From NCBI GenBank assembly GCA_964393335.1, contig CAYMTN010000056.1, positions 1-25,543 of the forward strand: DNA of 25,543 nt, in the 5' to 3' direction. The position numbers and the translations under genes were made by a program. Under the pieces are notes generated by a model. That model had not been told where the DNA came from and did not search any database. It worked only from the letters and a program-made list of their open reading frames with translations. Below, piece by piece: positions 8,737 through 16,782 of the stretch (position 1 is its first letter; each line of letters opens with the position of its first letter). Origin of the DNA: CAYMTN01 sp964393335. Its GTDB lineage: Bacteria > Chloroflexota > Anaerolineae > Aggregatilineales > Aggregatilineaceae.

Positions 8737-8750
8737 CGGGAGCGCTCCCA
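8737..8750. promoter_or_regulatory. CelR/LacI-type operator O1
   Basis: CGGGAGCGCTCCCA contains a perfect 12-base palindrome (8738-8749) and matches 13 of 14 positions of the CelR operator. It sits immediately downstream of the -10 element of the GH94 promoter, covering about +5 to +18, where a bound repressor would block transcription initiation or escape. In CelR systems cellobiose releases the repressor, which fits the downstream cellobiose phosphorylase. Confidence 0.8.
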
Positions 8751-8762
8751 AATGATGTTATC

Positions 8763-8792
8763 AGTATATGCCCGATGATGAAAGCCTGTCAA
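8763..8792 (-). promoter_or_regulatory. Sigma-70-type promoter of the GH94 gene
   Basis: On the minus strand a perfect TTGACA (8787-8792) is followed after 18 bases by TATACT (8763-8768), one mismatch from TATAAT. The predicted start of transcription is near 8755, a few bases before operator O1. The geometry is that of a strong promoter kept under repressor control. Confidence 0.75.
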
Positions 8793-8849
8793 GCCATTTT
8801 CACCGGGCTTTTCCCAGAAACACGGGGTAACCGGCAGGCTGTCCCGCGC

Positions 8850-9866
8850 TCAAAGGACCTTTTGAAAGAACGTAATAGTGCGCAGCATCGCATCGTCAAA
8901 ATACGGCGAATCGATATCGTGCCCACCTCCTTCATACTGGTAAAATTCATACACCTTGTCGTGCTGGCTCAGGACACGGATCAAGTCGAGCGAGTAGCCG
9001 ATGTTGACGACCGGGTCGTTGATGGCATGGTGAATCTGCAAAGGACTTTGAAGATAGTCAATGTTTGCGGTGAGGGATACAGCGTGCCAATACGGGACCT
9101 CTGTATTGGGTTCACCATACGTTTCCCTGAGTTCACGCCCGCGCCGCCTGCTCGATGACTCGGTGCTGTCAGCCGGTGGGCGGGATGGGTCCGAGATTCC
9201 GTAGGTGACGAAATCATCGTAACTGTAGACTGCGCCCGCCCAGATCACGCCCGCCTTGATATCCGGCTCAACCAACATCGCCCGCAGCACAAGGTTCCCG
9301 GCCATACTGTGCCCCCACATGCCGATCCCCTGCGGATCGACAAAATCAAGCTTTTGCAGGCTTTTCAGCGCGGCGATGGCGTCGATGGTGTAATCGGGAG
9401 AAAAGTACGTGCCGGTCGGCTCCCCCTCGGAATTGCCATGCCCTCGCATATCGATTTTGAAGACCACGAATCCGTGACTTGCCAGTGAAGCAACATATGC
9501 CACGTAGCGTTCCGTTGTCCGGTAGCTGGCCGGCGGGATATAACCGTGATTGAACACGATGGCTTTAAATCCGCCCGCTGGCACATCACCAAAGGGAATC
9601 GTCAGCAACCCGTATATCTTATTACCCTCAGAGATATAACTGATGATGTATTGGGAATAGTTAAGGCCATTCGCCAGCATCTGTTCAAATACGATATCAC
9701 TCCCTTCGATCTCCCGTTCGCGCAAAGCCGCGATGGTCAGATCGTTGCCGACATCAAACTCGCCATCCTGGGCCACCACAGGTGCCGCAAGGAAAGATAC
9801 GCTGAGTAACACGATCAGGATGATTATCGCTCGCCAGGAGCATGTGGGATGGTTAGTTCCTCGCAT
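8850..9866 (-). CDS. Secreted alpha/beta hydrolase (S9-like / dienelactone-hydrolase-like)
   Basis: A 338-residue exported enzyme. Residues 1-33 form a signal peptide (hydrophobic 13-30, cleavage near VVAQ). The alpha/beta-hydrolase core follows: FNHGYIPP (oxyanion-region HG), KIDMRGHGNSEG, the nucleophile elbow GHSMAG with Ser187, the acid in INDPVVN with Asp284, and GGGHD with His316. All three catalytic residues are in place and order. Such secreted acyl hydrolases act as peptidases or esterases; GHSMAG with MRGHGNSEG resembles prolyl-oligopeptidase-family and acyl-hydrolase members, but the substrate cannot be read from the sequence. A Ser/Arg-rich insertion (about 234-245) lies in the cap region. 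The ATG has AAGGA 9 bases upstream. It is divergent from the propeller gene and lies upstream of the GH94 promoter on the same strand. Confidence 0.85.
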   Translation of the reverse strand: MRGTNHPTCSWRAIIILIVLLSVSFLAAPVVAQDGEFDVGNDLTIAALREREIEGSDIVFEQMLANGLNYSQYIISYISEGNKIYGLLTIPFGDVPAGGFKAIVFNHGYIPPASYRTTERYVAYVASLASHGFVVFKIDMRGHGNSEGEPTGTYFSPDYTIDAIAALKSLQKLDFVDPQGIGMWGHSMAGNLVLRAMLVEPDIKAGVIWAGAVYSYDDFVTYGISDPSRPPADSTESSSRRRGRELRETYGEPNTEVPYWHAVSLTANIDYLQSPLQIHHAINDPVVNIGYSLDLIRVLSQHDKVYEFYQYEGGGHDIDSPYFDDAMLRTITFFQKVL

Positions 9867-10104
9867 TGTCCAGTTTCCTTTTCGATATACCGTCCAAACA
9901 CAGCGCTCGTCAACTCATTACCGATAAACCAGGGTTCAACGACGGACCTTCTGGTTATACGCATTTTGGGGGCGGTTTCCAACTTCTGGTTGCGCCCAGA
10001 CCGATTCCCTTTATTTTTTATTTATGGTAGCATAATGATTGCGGGGAGCAACAACCGGAAGGGTGCTGCCATTTTGATCATGTCGTTATCTCACACTCGG
10101 TCGT

Positions 10105-10121
10105 GTGTTGGTCGCCAACAC
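10105..10121. repeat. Inverted repeat in the leader of the propeller gene
   Basis: GTGTTGG (10105-10111) pairs perfectly with CCAACAC (10115-10121) around a 3-base loop; a smaller CACAC/GTGTG repeat (10092-10096 with 10103-10107) overlaps it. It lies 35 bases before the ATG at 10156. It could be an operator or an RNA hairpin. The rest of the 289-base gap from 9867 holds an AT-rich stretch near 10005-10035 but no promoter I can place with confidence. Confidence 0.3.
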
Positions 10122-10155
10122 GCGATGCGCGCAGGCGCAGAAAGGAATCAGCACC

Positions 10156-11142
10156 ATGAAACGGTTTAGGCGAGTTTTCGTGATCGGCCTGCTAGTGGTG
10201 GCCGTACTTGTTATTGCAGTGGCAGTCCTTGTATATAGACGATTGCACTCGGATACCATCGAGTTGGGCGAGACACGCGGCGAGCTGGCCTTCATGTCCA
10301 ACCGGGCTGGCGATTGGGACCTTATGCTGCTCAAGCCGGATGGCACGCTGTCCAACCTGACGCAAGAAGGTGAAGGTGACGACTTCTTCTTTAGTTTCGC
10401 CTTCAGTGGCGACCTGATCACATTCTTCTCGAACCGGGGGGGCAAGTTCAACCCGGCCCAGGTGAACACGGACGGCAGCGGACTCAAAACGATGAGCTTC
10501 GCCCAGGCAGCTATGTCGGTTTTGATGGAAGGCAACATCGACATGGACCCCGCCTGGGCACCGGGCGGCGAGAAAATGGCATGGTCGTCGGTGCGTGATT
10601 TCAACGCCGAGTTGTATATGGGCAATTCGGACAGCAGCGACCAAAAGCGCCTGACGAACGACGGGGGCAGCGATACGATGATGGCCTGGTCGCCGGATGG
10701 CACGCGCCTGGTATTCATCTCCGATCGTGAAGGCCAGCAGGATGTGTACGTGCTGGATATCGCCAGCGGTGACCTGACCCGGCTGACTGACTCCCTGTGG
10801 GATTTCCAGCCGGTGTGGTCGCTGGACGGCTCGCAGATTCTGTTTGTGTCTGCCGAGTCGGAAGCCTATGAAACCGGCGATTTTGACCTGGTCATCATCA
10901 ACGCCGACGGCAGCAACCGCCACGTTCTCGCAGAAGACGAGGTCTTCACGGGCGATCCGACGTATTCACCCTACGGCGGGCAGGTAGCGTATATGTCCAA
11001 TGAAGAGGGAAACTGGGACATTTACGTGATGGATGCCGACGGTTCGAACGCGCGCCGCATGACGGATGGAGAGGGAGATAATATGTTCCCGGCATGGCGT
11101 CCCGTGCCCGCCGACCAGGAGGCCGATCAAACGGAAGAGTAA
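10156..11142 (+). CDS. Membrane-anchored TolB/PD40 beta-propeller protein
   Basis: A 328-residue protein with one N-terminal membrane helix (about residues 8-27) after MKRFRRVF, so it is anchored with its C-terminal domain outside. The rest is a series of PD40/TolB-like propeller blades, each with the pattern of a strand ending in SNR or SDR, a D-x-Y/L strand and a loop such as LTRLTD: for example FMSNRAGDWDLMLL, WSPDGTRLVFISDREGQQ, DVYVLDIASGDLTRLT and YMSNEEGNWDIYVMDADG. About six blades can be picked out. There is no TolB partner operon (no Pal, TolA or TolR), so this is a stand-alone propeller of the kind common in Chloroflexota surface proteins, probably for protein or ligand binding. 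ATG 10156 is chosen because AAAGGA lies 9 bases upstream; an in-frame TTG at 10105 has no ribosome site. Confidence 0.85.
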   Translation: MKRFRRVFVIGLLVVAVLVIAVAVLVYRRLHSDTIELGETRGELAFMSNRAGDWDLMLLKPDGTLSNLTQEGEGDDFFFSFAFSGDLITFFSNRGGKFNPAQVNTDGSGLKTMSFAQAAMSVLMEGNIDMDPAWAPGGEKMAWSSVRDFNAELYMGNSDSSDQKRLTNDGGSDTMMAWSPDGTRLVFISDREGQQDVYVLDIASGDLTRLTDSLWDFQPVWSLDGSQILFVSAESEAYETGDFDLVIINADGSNRHVLAEDEVFTGDPTYSPYGGQVAYMSNEEGNWDIYVMDADGSNARRMTDGEGDNMFPAWRPVPADQEADQTEE

Positions 11143-11154
11143 CGGCAGGTCCAG

Positions 11155-11187
11155 ACAGGCCGCTGAGTCATACTTTCAGCGGCCTGT
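11155..11187. terminator. Bidirectional hairpin between convergent genes
   Basis: A perfect 12-bp stem (11155-11166 with 11176-11187) around a 9-base loop lies between the convergent propeller and GT2 genes, 12 bases after the first stop. Neither side has an immediate T run, so it is an atypical terminator; the long stem and its placement are the evidence. Confidence 0.55.
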
Positions 11188-11200
11188 GATGTGAAGCGTT

Positions 11201-12424
11201 TTAGCGGAATGTCGCTTTGAAGTTGAGCAGTGATACGATGAAGCTCGCAAAAAGCACCTGTACACCGAGCGCCAGCATCACCAGTCCGGGGATCAGGCGG
11301 CGCAGGGCCTGCTGGTAGTCGAGAGCATCGAACTGCACGTTCGCCCACATTTCCAGCGCCCACAGCGTCAGCCCCAATCCGACCGCGCCACACAGCACAC
11401 CGGTGATCAGGCCGCTGCCCAGCGTGAAACGGGCTGAGACGTCTGCAAAAAACTGGCTGGCGGGCAGCAGCCCGACGCTGCGAGCGAACAGATTGGCCGT
11501 CAGCCACAACGTCAATATCTGGCTGCCAATGATGATCGCGATCCCGGCGGCGAGCAGCGTATGAACGTCCAGTCCGACCGGTCCAACCGTCTGCGGGCCG
11601 GGCAGCAGCACCACCATGCCCAGGACGCCCAGCCCAATAAACAACAGGGCCGGATACAGGAAAACCCAGTTTGGACTGAGCAGTAGCAAAAACTGGAGAT
11701 GACGCCACCCGTCTTGCCAGGTACGCAGGTGCGGCGGGCGCGTGCGCCCATCCGGATGGTAGGTGATCGGGACCTCGGCCATCGACAACCGGTGAAGCGC
11801 AGCTTTTGCGATCATCTCGGAGGCAAATTCCATCCCGGAGGTGTTCAGTCCCAACGTATCGATCGCCTGGCGATCAAAACCGCGCAGCCCGCAGTGATAA
11901 TCACTCAGGCGGGTGCCAAAGAACAGATTGGCCAGCCACGTCAATACGGGATTGCCGATCCAGCGATGCAGCCAGGGCATAGCGCCCGGCAGGATTTTGC
12001 CTTTCAGGCGCGTGCCCATGACCAACTGGTGCCCTTCGCGCAGCTTTTCGACGAACCGCCCGATCTCACTGAAATCATAGCTGTCATCCGAATCGCCCAT
12101 GATGACATATGTGCCGCGCGATGCCGCGATCCCCGCCCGCAATGCCGAGCCATAACCTCGGTGTTCAACCTCAATGACCCGCGCGCCCGCCTGACGTGCG
12201 ATCTCGCGTGATCCATCGGTGCTCCCGTTGTCGGCAATAATGATTTCCCCGGCAATACCCTCTGTGGTTAAGGCAGTCTGGGCTTTGGTGATACAGGTTT
12301 CAATGGTGGCCGCCTCATTCAAACAGGGCATGACAATGGATAGCTCGACGGCAGCGACCGCTTCGCTGGCTTGAGGATCTTCGTGTTCCTGGTGATCCGT
12401 GTTGAGCTGTTCTTCTACAAGCAC
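11201..12424 (-). CDS. DPM1-like GT2 glycosyltransferase with membrane tail
   Basis: A 407-residue family 2 glycosyltransferase. After an acidic 27-residue extension, LSIVMPCLNEAATI begins the nucleotide-sugar-binding half; ADNGSTDGS and GDSDDSYDF (Asp111, Asp113, Asp114) supply the DXD-type metal site. Acceptor-side motifs SDYHCGLRGFDR and GMEFASEMIAKA follow. Residues about 245-405 form four membrane helices. This matches polyprenyl-phosphate sugar synthases (dolichol-phosphate mannose or glucose synthase type), which make the lipid-linked donors used by GT-C enzymes; several GT-C genes lie nearby, so a donor-supply role is likely but inferred. The start is GTG (12422-12424) with AGGGG about 9 bases upstream. 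It lies 71 bases after the secreted-protein gene on the same strand and may be cotranscribed with it. Confidence 0.88.
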   Translation of the reverse strand: MLVEEQLNTDHQEHEDPQASEAVAAVELSIVMPCLNEAATIETCITKAQTALTTEGIAGEIIIADNGSTDGSREIARQAGARVIEVEHRGYGSALRAGIAASRGTYVIMGDSDDSYDFSEIGRFVEKLREGHQLVMGTRLKGKILPGAMPWLHRWIGNPVLTWLANLFFGTRLSDYHCGLRGFDRQAIDTLGLNTSGMEFASEMIAKAALHRLSMAEVPITYHPDGRTRPPHLRTWQDGWRHLQFLLLLSPNWVFLYPALLFIGLGVLGMVVLLPGPQTVGPVGLDVHTLLAAGIAIIIGSQILTLWLTANLFARSVGLLPASQFFADVSARFTLGSGLITGVLCGAVGLGLTLWALEMWANVQFDALDYQQALRRLIPGLVMLALGVQVLFASFIVSLLNFKATFR

Positions 12425-12495
12425 TGAAATCCACCCCTTTTTCGGCCTCCAGCCCTGAGCCGGAGGTTGACAGCTGGTGCCCGCCCAGCGATTCG

Positions 12496-13473
12496 TTAGT
12501 AACCCACCGGTTCTGGGTACAGGTATGATGCGCGGTGCACCGGTTCACCGTTGACCACCTCGTGCAGCCAGCCGGTGAGTTCGTAACTACCGCGCGGCAG
12601 GGTCAGCGTATGCTGATACGTGATCGTGTAGCGCTGGTTGGGAAGCACGGTGAAATACTTAAACGGCATGTTAAAAATTCCGGTAAGCCAGGGCGTTGGA
12701 TCATCAGGCGAGGCGATGCTGTAGGAAAGCCCGATTTCCGCTTCCGTATTGCGGTAGTTGTGGATCGAAAACTTGACGTTTACCGTAGCGTTACTCTCAG
12801 CCTGAGACGGGTCGTTGACGATCAAACGCACATCGTCAATAGTCAAAAATAAGGGTCCAGGGCCAATCACAATGGGGTCATCGTAGGCTGCGCCGTCGGC
12901 ATGGATACGTTCGCCGGTTGCTGGATCGACACGGTGCACCCACATCGAAAGCTGGAACTCGCCAATAAACGTCACGGCCTCGCCAAATTCGCCGGTTTCA
13001 GCATTCGGGCCGCCAAATTCGAACGTGGCTGTCTCGCCAGGGGCCAGTTGCTCGACCGGTTCTTCTGGCGAGTGGTATACAGAACGATTCCAGGGTTCCG
13101 GCTCACCGGGCAGCGCCAACAGATACCATCCCCATGCGTCAACGGGGGTATCCGACAGGTTACGGACCACGACGCGCACCGCTTCAAGTGAATAGGTGGT
13201 TTTGTCAACCTCAAACGATTCAATACGTAGTATCTGATCTTCTGGTACGTTGTCAGCGGGGAGGTTGACCGTGATAGTTTGCACTTCGTCGGCAGGGGGA
13301 GACGTGCTTTCGCCACCCTCGGCAGCGGGACGCGGTGTATTGGTCGGAATCGACGTAGCCGTAGCAGCTTGTTCGGCCCGAATTGAGGAATTGGCGGTCA
13401 ACACCAGGCCGATCAAGAGTATCAGGCAGATAAAAAGAAAAAACAACCCGCGAATGTGTTGTTGCTTGCTCAT
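12496..13473 (-). CDS. Secreted two-domain beta-sandwich protein with Thr/Pro stalk
   Basis: A 325-residue exported protein. Residues about 10-28 are a hydrophobic signal or anchor, followed by a low-complexity Thr/Pro/Ser linker (TATSIPTNTPRPAAEGG) typical of O-glycosylated stalks. Two all-beta domains follow, about 66-195 and 205-325. Each runs through a strand of the type VRVVVRNLSD or VNVKFSIHNY, a loop with PGE or LPN and a closing strand with W (FQLSMWVHRV; YELTGWLHEV), the pattern of Ig-like or CARDB-like adhesion modules. I do not recognise a specific family and cannot give a function. It resembles the protein at 15954-16763 in domain number and in the closing strand. The ATG has AGGGG about 10 bases upstream; the GT2 gene lies next on the strand. 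Confidence 0.75.
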   Translation of the reverse strand: MSKQQHIRGLFFLFICLILLIGLVLTANSSIRAEQAATATSIPTNTPRPAAEGGESTSPPADEVQTITVNLPADNVPEDQILRIESFEVDKTTYSLEAVRVVVRNLSDTPVDAWGWYLLALPGEPEPWNRSVYHSPEEPVEQLAPGETATFEFGGPNAETGEFGEAVTFIGEFQLSMWVHRVDPATGERIHADGAAYDDPIVIGPGPLFLTIDDVRLIVNDPSQAESNATVNVKFSIHNYRNTEAEIGLSYSIASPDDPTPWLTGIFNMPFKYFTVLPNQRYTITYQHTLTLPRGSYELTGWLHEVVNGEPVHRASYLYPEPVGY

Positions 13474-13721
13474 CTGATTTAGCCCCTATCATTTCCCCAA
13501 GAGCATGACTCTAGACATATAGAGAATCACCTCATACTTCAGTTTGTTTAATCGTTCACAAACCCCGTGTTACAAGGTAATCGCACAGCATTTTATTGAA
13601 TTTAGGCAATTTGGTCAAATACTCTATTGCGCGGAAGGACGACAAAGAGTACACTAAGTTAAGTTTCTGAAACTTTCAGGCCACAACAAATCTAGACTCA
13701 TGTGTGAGTGAGGAGGGTTCG
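13474..13721. other. Divergent intergenic region
   Basis: A 248-base AT-rich gap between two divergently transcribed genes for exported proteins, so promoters for both should lie here. A perfect 13-base inverted repeat, CTGAAA-C-TTTCAG, is at 13667-13679, 42 bases before the plus-strand start codon, and could be an operator. TTGAAT-like and AATACT-like hexamers near 13595-13622 are too weak to name a promoter. No RNA gene was seen. Confidence 0.4.
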
Positions 13722-14120
13722 ATGTCCAATCTTCGGAAGATCATCATTGTAGCGATGATCGTCATGGTGCTTGTACCGAGTGTGGGGTTGGTCAATGCAC
13801 AGTATGGTGAGAAACCAGCCGGGTTCTTGGTAACGCTGGCCCCCAAGCCCGGTGGTCAGGATCAGGGCTTTGTTACCGATCCCGACAAAGTGTACCCCAT
13901 GAATCCCGGGCAGAAGTATCTGCCTATCGCCGGTCATGTGACGCCGGGTTCGCTGGAAACAATCACAATTGGTTTGGCAGGCACGAATTACTTCTATGAG
14001 GTAGATATCCTGCTCTTCGGTCTGTTCCTGACCAATTTCCCGCTCGAGGGTATCCCGCCCGGAGTTTACAGCCTGACCTTTAACGGCTACCACGCTGCAA
14101 CGATTCAGATCGTATCGTAG
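13722..14120 (+). CDS. Small secreted protein of unknown function
   Basis: A 132-residue protein. Residues 1-26 are a signal peptide (MSNLRK, then a hydrophobic run to GLVNAQ, cleavage after NAQ). The mature 106 residues look all-beta: FLVTLAP, QDQGFV, KYLPIAGHVTPGSLETITIGL, FYEVDILLF and a closing GVYSLTFNGYHAATIQIV, in which IPPGVYSL resembles the terminal hairpin of PEGA or carboxypeptidase-regulatory-like domains. It has no cysteine in the mature part. Family not recognised. The ATG at 13722 is chosen because a strong AGGAGG (13711-13716) is 5 bases upstream; an in-frame GTG at 13704 lies before that site. It precedes the GT-C/DUF1616 cluster by 239 bases and may be independent of it. Confidence 0.65.
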   Translation: MSNLRKIIIVAMIVMVLVPSVGLVNAQYGEKPAGFLVTLAPKPGGQDQGFVTDPDKVYPMNPGQKYLPIAGHVTPGSLETITIGLAGTNYFYEVDILLFGLFLTNFPLEGIPPGVYSLTFNGYHAATIQIVS

Positions 14121-14222
14121 ACGTGCCGTGTTTGCGCATCACATCGCAGACTAGTCAGCCGTGCCCACTCAGGGGACCGGCGAATCATCAGGCTTTTAGG
14201 GCTGCATAGCAGCATGAGGCAT

Positions 14223-14256
14223 TCGTTCACATGCTGGCGGTTCTGGACGTGAACGA
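14223..14256 (+). repeat. Inverted repeat upstream of the GT-C cluster
   Basis: TCGTTCAC (14223-14230) and GTGAACGA (14249-14256) form a perfect 8-bp inverted repeat with an 18-base spacer. A short GCTGC-ATA-GCAGC hairpin precedes it at about 14201-14213. They lie about 100 bases before the GT-C-like gene; a regulatory or RNA-structure role is possible. Nothing else could be identified between 14121 and 14359. Confidence 0.3.
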
Positions 14257-14359
14257 GATGTGAGGTACGCAACGCAAGGAGTGTTCAATTTGACCTGCTC
14301 AGGTGTTACCCGGCTGCGCCAATTGAGGGTAAATGGGTACACAGGGGTCAAAAGGAACT

Positions 14360-15952
14360 ATGATTAGCCAACGCTATGTAACCCGATCGTTTTCTTCCCT
14401 GATCACGTTCTTATTTACCGAAAAAGGGCAACAACCTGGGAGCAACTCTTCCAGGGTGTTGCCTTTTTCCTACCAATCGTGGTTGGTAGTGTTTGCAACC
14501 TTGCTAACCGCCTTTTTCCTGCGCGGGTATGCCTTTTTTTTGCAGACCTATCCCTCCGGGGCCGATTACGGGCAGATCGTACTGCAAGCCAACCACGTGT
14601 TGTCCAGTGGTCACCTGCTCGAAACGATGCCCTATTTCCAGCTCGGCAAAACAAACGCGACAGCTCTGCCGGGTCCGGTGCTGTTTTATGCTTCGGTGGC
14701 CGATCTTTCCGGCAGCAGCGTGATGGAAATCATGCCCATCATTCTGATCACGGCCTGGCTTGAAATTAGCGGCGTGTATCTCCTGGCCTGGCGGGTATTC
14801 AAACGCCTCGATGCTGCCGCCGTGGCCGCGCTTTTTGCCGCGCTGTCCCCTATCGCGCTGGATATGATATCATGGGCGGGCTACCCTAATTTGCTTGTTT
14901 TGGCATTGATACCCTTTGTTTTTGTGACATGGCTGGATTACTGGAAGGAACCGGACCGCAAACACCTGATCCTGGCGGTGTTGGTCGTAACCGGTTCGAT
15001 GTCGATCCACCATGTCTCAACCCTGTGGATCGGTTTGAGTCTGGCGCTGTTCTCCGCGATCTTTTTGATCGCGCAGCCGGTCACCAGCCTTAAAAAGCTG
15101 CTGCCGGTGGGAATAGTGGGGGCGATCATTGGCCTGCCGGTGGCGTGGCGTGCCATCGAGTTGAGCCTGACTCTAAGCGCGCCGAACGTGCTGGCTGCCG
15201 GCGCAGGCAACCGTTTTGACCCGACCCGTGTTAATTGGGAAACATGGTCCAGATTGCTCGAGCCGCTGTCGCTCGTTTTTTTGATGGGTGGTTTCATCTA
15301 TTTTTTACGGCTGCGCTTCGTCGAGGCACCCGCCAAGGTACTGGTTGCCTGTTACGCGGTAGTCAGCCTCGTTTTTTCCTATGGGTGGATATTAAAGATT
15401 GATTTTTACTATACGCGCGGCTTGTTTTTTCTGTCGATCCCGCTTACGTTTGGGGCGGTCGGCCTGGTGTTATTTTTCCGCCGGGTGCCCTCCCGGGTAG
15501 TGATCACGCTCCTACTTGCGGTGTTTTTTGGATCCTCATCCCTGGTGCGCGCCCGCGAAAACACGAGATATTACCAGGCATTGACGCCCGAAGTATTCGA
15601 CGCGATGGCGTGGTTGAATGATTACAGTCAGCCGGATGATGTGGTGGTCGTTGGTACATTTCTGGGGTTCCACATGGCAAACCTGATTCACCACCCATTG
15701 ATGATGGCGCTCACCCCTGATCTGGTGGGGAATCCGGAGGAGTTGGAGATCGCTCAGGATGCGGTCGCCGTGATGATGGGCCTATATAATATGGACGAGG
15801 TCATTGACCGGCGGCACGTGCGGTTTGTGGTTGTCCGGTCGGGCGTAGATATCCCCGATCCGTTCCGCACGCAGTTGGCGATGAACGCGAACCCGCGCAT
15901 GGAACTGGTCTTTGATAACTCCGGAATTCAGATTTACGAGGTCGTGAACTGA
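14360..15952 (+). CDS. GT-C-like multi-pass membrane protein, putative glycosyltransferase
   Basis: About 530 residues. A first membrane helix (about 41-60) is followed by an external loop with YPSGADYGQIVLQANHVL; Asp69 is placed like the catalytic acid of GT-C enzymes. The loop then ends in ALPGPVLFYASVADL, the usual entry to helix 2. Some ten helices run to about residue 375, and the last 140 residues are soluble, beginning EVFDAMAWLNDYSQPDDVVV, a sentence often seen at the start of the C-terminal domain of bacterial and archaeal GT-C or AglB-like membrane proteins. It likely transfers or handles lipid-linked sugars, but I cannot assign a family number. The start is uncertain: ATG 14360 follows AAAGG by 4 bases, and an in-frame ATG at 14333 follows GAGGG by 3. 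One base separates its stop from the next gene, so it is the first gene of a three-gene unit. Confidence 0.7.
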   Translation: MISQRYVTRSFSSLITFLFTEKGQQPGSNSSRVLPFSYQSWLVVFATLLTAFFLRGYAFFLQTYPSGADYGQIVLQANHVLSSGHLLETMPYFQLGKTNATALPGPVLFYASVADLSGSSVMEIMPIILITAWLEISGVYLLAWRVFKRLDAAAVAALFAALSPIALDMISWAGYPNLLVLALIPFVFVTWLDYWKEPDRKHLILAVLVVTGSMSIHHVSTLWIGLSLALFSAIFLIAQPVTSLKKLLPVGIVGAIIGLPVAWRAIELSLTLSAPNVLAAGAGNRFDPTRVNWETWSRLLEPLSLVFLMGGFIYFLRLRFVEAPAKVLVACYAVVSLVFSYGWILKIDFYYTRGLFFLSIPLTFGAVGLVLFFRRVPSRVVITLLLAVFFGSSSLVRARENTRYYQALTPEVFDAMAWLNDYSQPDDVVVVGTFLGFHMANLIHHPLMMALTPDLVGNPEELEIAQDAVAVMMGLYNMDEVIDRRHVRFVVVRSGVDIPDPFRTQLAMNANPRMELVFDNSGIQIYEVVN

Positions 15953-15953
15953 C

Positions 15954-16763
15954 GTGGTGAGGTCAATCATCGGACTGCTGATCGGCGTGGCGCTGCTGGC
16001 CGGGGTCTACGCCTACACGGACTCGGACGGATCACCCTTCGACCGTGTCGTGAAGTTAACCGCCCCGGTAGAAGTGGTCAACGTGCAGCAAATCGGCACG
16101 CCGCCGGATGTTACCGCGATTCAGATCACGGTACGCAGCACGGTGCAGTATCAACTGGTGGGGGAAGTCTGGTACGAAGTGCTGCGACGCGGCGCGATAT
16201 TGTCGTTTTACCAGGCGCCGCGTCAAAGTTTTGGGCCTCTTGATCCTCATGCCGAAATAACCGTTACGTTTGACGACCTGGACTGGGATCAATCCAGGCC
16301 ATTTCGCATCCGGTCCTGGGTCCGCGAAGCGCTGCCCGAATACAAGCCGCGCCCACAGGACCTCACGACAGAAGACAACATTGTGACGCTGCGCCAGGCT
16401 ACCTACGAAATCCATCTCAGCAACCCGAGGATATTGGACGTTAACCTGACTACGCGTGCCCCTCAGTTGGTCATGACCATGCAGTTGATCAACCGGGACG
16501 TTCGCCCCCATGATTATCGCGCATTGATCGATGTGCGCCCGGTGGACGATCCGAATAACGTCATCTTTCGCAGTGATTTTCACGCGTTTGATGCGCAGGC
16601 GTCTCAACAAGCGACGATCTTGTTTGACGAGCCGGTCACGCTCACGCCGGGCATAACGTACAGGGTGTCGCTGTGGGTGCAGATAGAAGACAGCCGGGGC
16701 AGCTACCAACACCTTGTCCAGATCAACTTGCCGCGTAATATTGTGATCGAAAATGAGAACTGA
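15954..16763 (+). CDS. Membrane-anchored two-domain beta-sandwich protein
   Basis: A 269-residue protein with one N-terminal membrane helix (about residues 4-21, RSIIGLLIGVALLAGVYAY) and an outside part of two beta-sandwich modules, about 35-125 and 135-262. Strands such as AIQITVRSTVQYQLVGEVWY, FRIRSWVREAL, LVMTMQLINRD and YRVSLWVQIED follow the same arrangement as the secreted protein at 12496-13473. Function unknown. It starts with GTG one base after the stop of the GT-C-like gene (a second in-frame GTG follows directly) and its end comes close to or overlaps the DUF1616-like gene, so the three are almost certainly cotranscribed and may form a membrane complex with this protein as the extracellular part. 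Confidence 0.7.
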   Translation: MVRSIIGLLIGVALLAGVYAYTDSDGSPFDRVVKLTAPVEVVNVQQIGTPPDVTAIQITVRSTVQYQLVGEVWYEVLRRGAILSFYQAPRQSFGPLDPHAEITVTFDDLDWDQSRPFRIRSWVREALPEYKPRPQDLTTEDNIVTLRQATYEIHLSNPRILDVNLTTRAPQLVMTMQLINRDVRPHDYRALIDVRPVDDPNNVIFRSDFHAFDAQASQQATILFDEPVTLTPGITYRVSLWVQIEDSRGSYQHLVQINLPRNIVIENEN

Positions 16764-16782
16764 GCGAGAGTCTGAGGCGGCT

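Larger units (their letters stand above)
8460..8849. other. Regulatory intergenic region of the GH94 gene
   Basis: This 390-base gap carries no convincing reading frame. It holds, in minus-strand order, a near-consensus promoter (8763-8792), a palindromic operator just downstream of the predicted start of transcription (8737-8750), a second operator (8597-8610) and the GH94 ribosome site AAGGA. The predicted untranslated leader would be about 295 bases long. No clear terminator was seen for the upstream hydrolase gene, so some read-through into GH94 is possible. Confidence 0.7.

Noticed and set aside
10192..10923. A 243-codon minus-strand open frame opposite the propeller gene.
   Set aside because: The plus strand has clear PD40 blades and a ribosome site; the antisense frame has neither motif nor start signal.
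10156..11142. Interpretation of the propeller as true TolB of a Tol-Pal system.
   Set aside because: It has a membrane anchor instead of the TolB N-terminal domain and no tol or pal neighbours.
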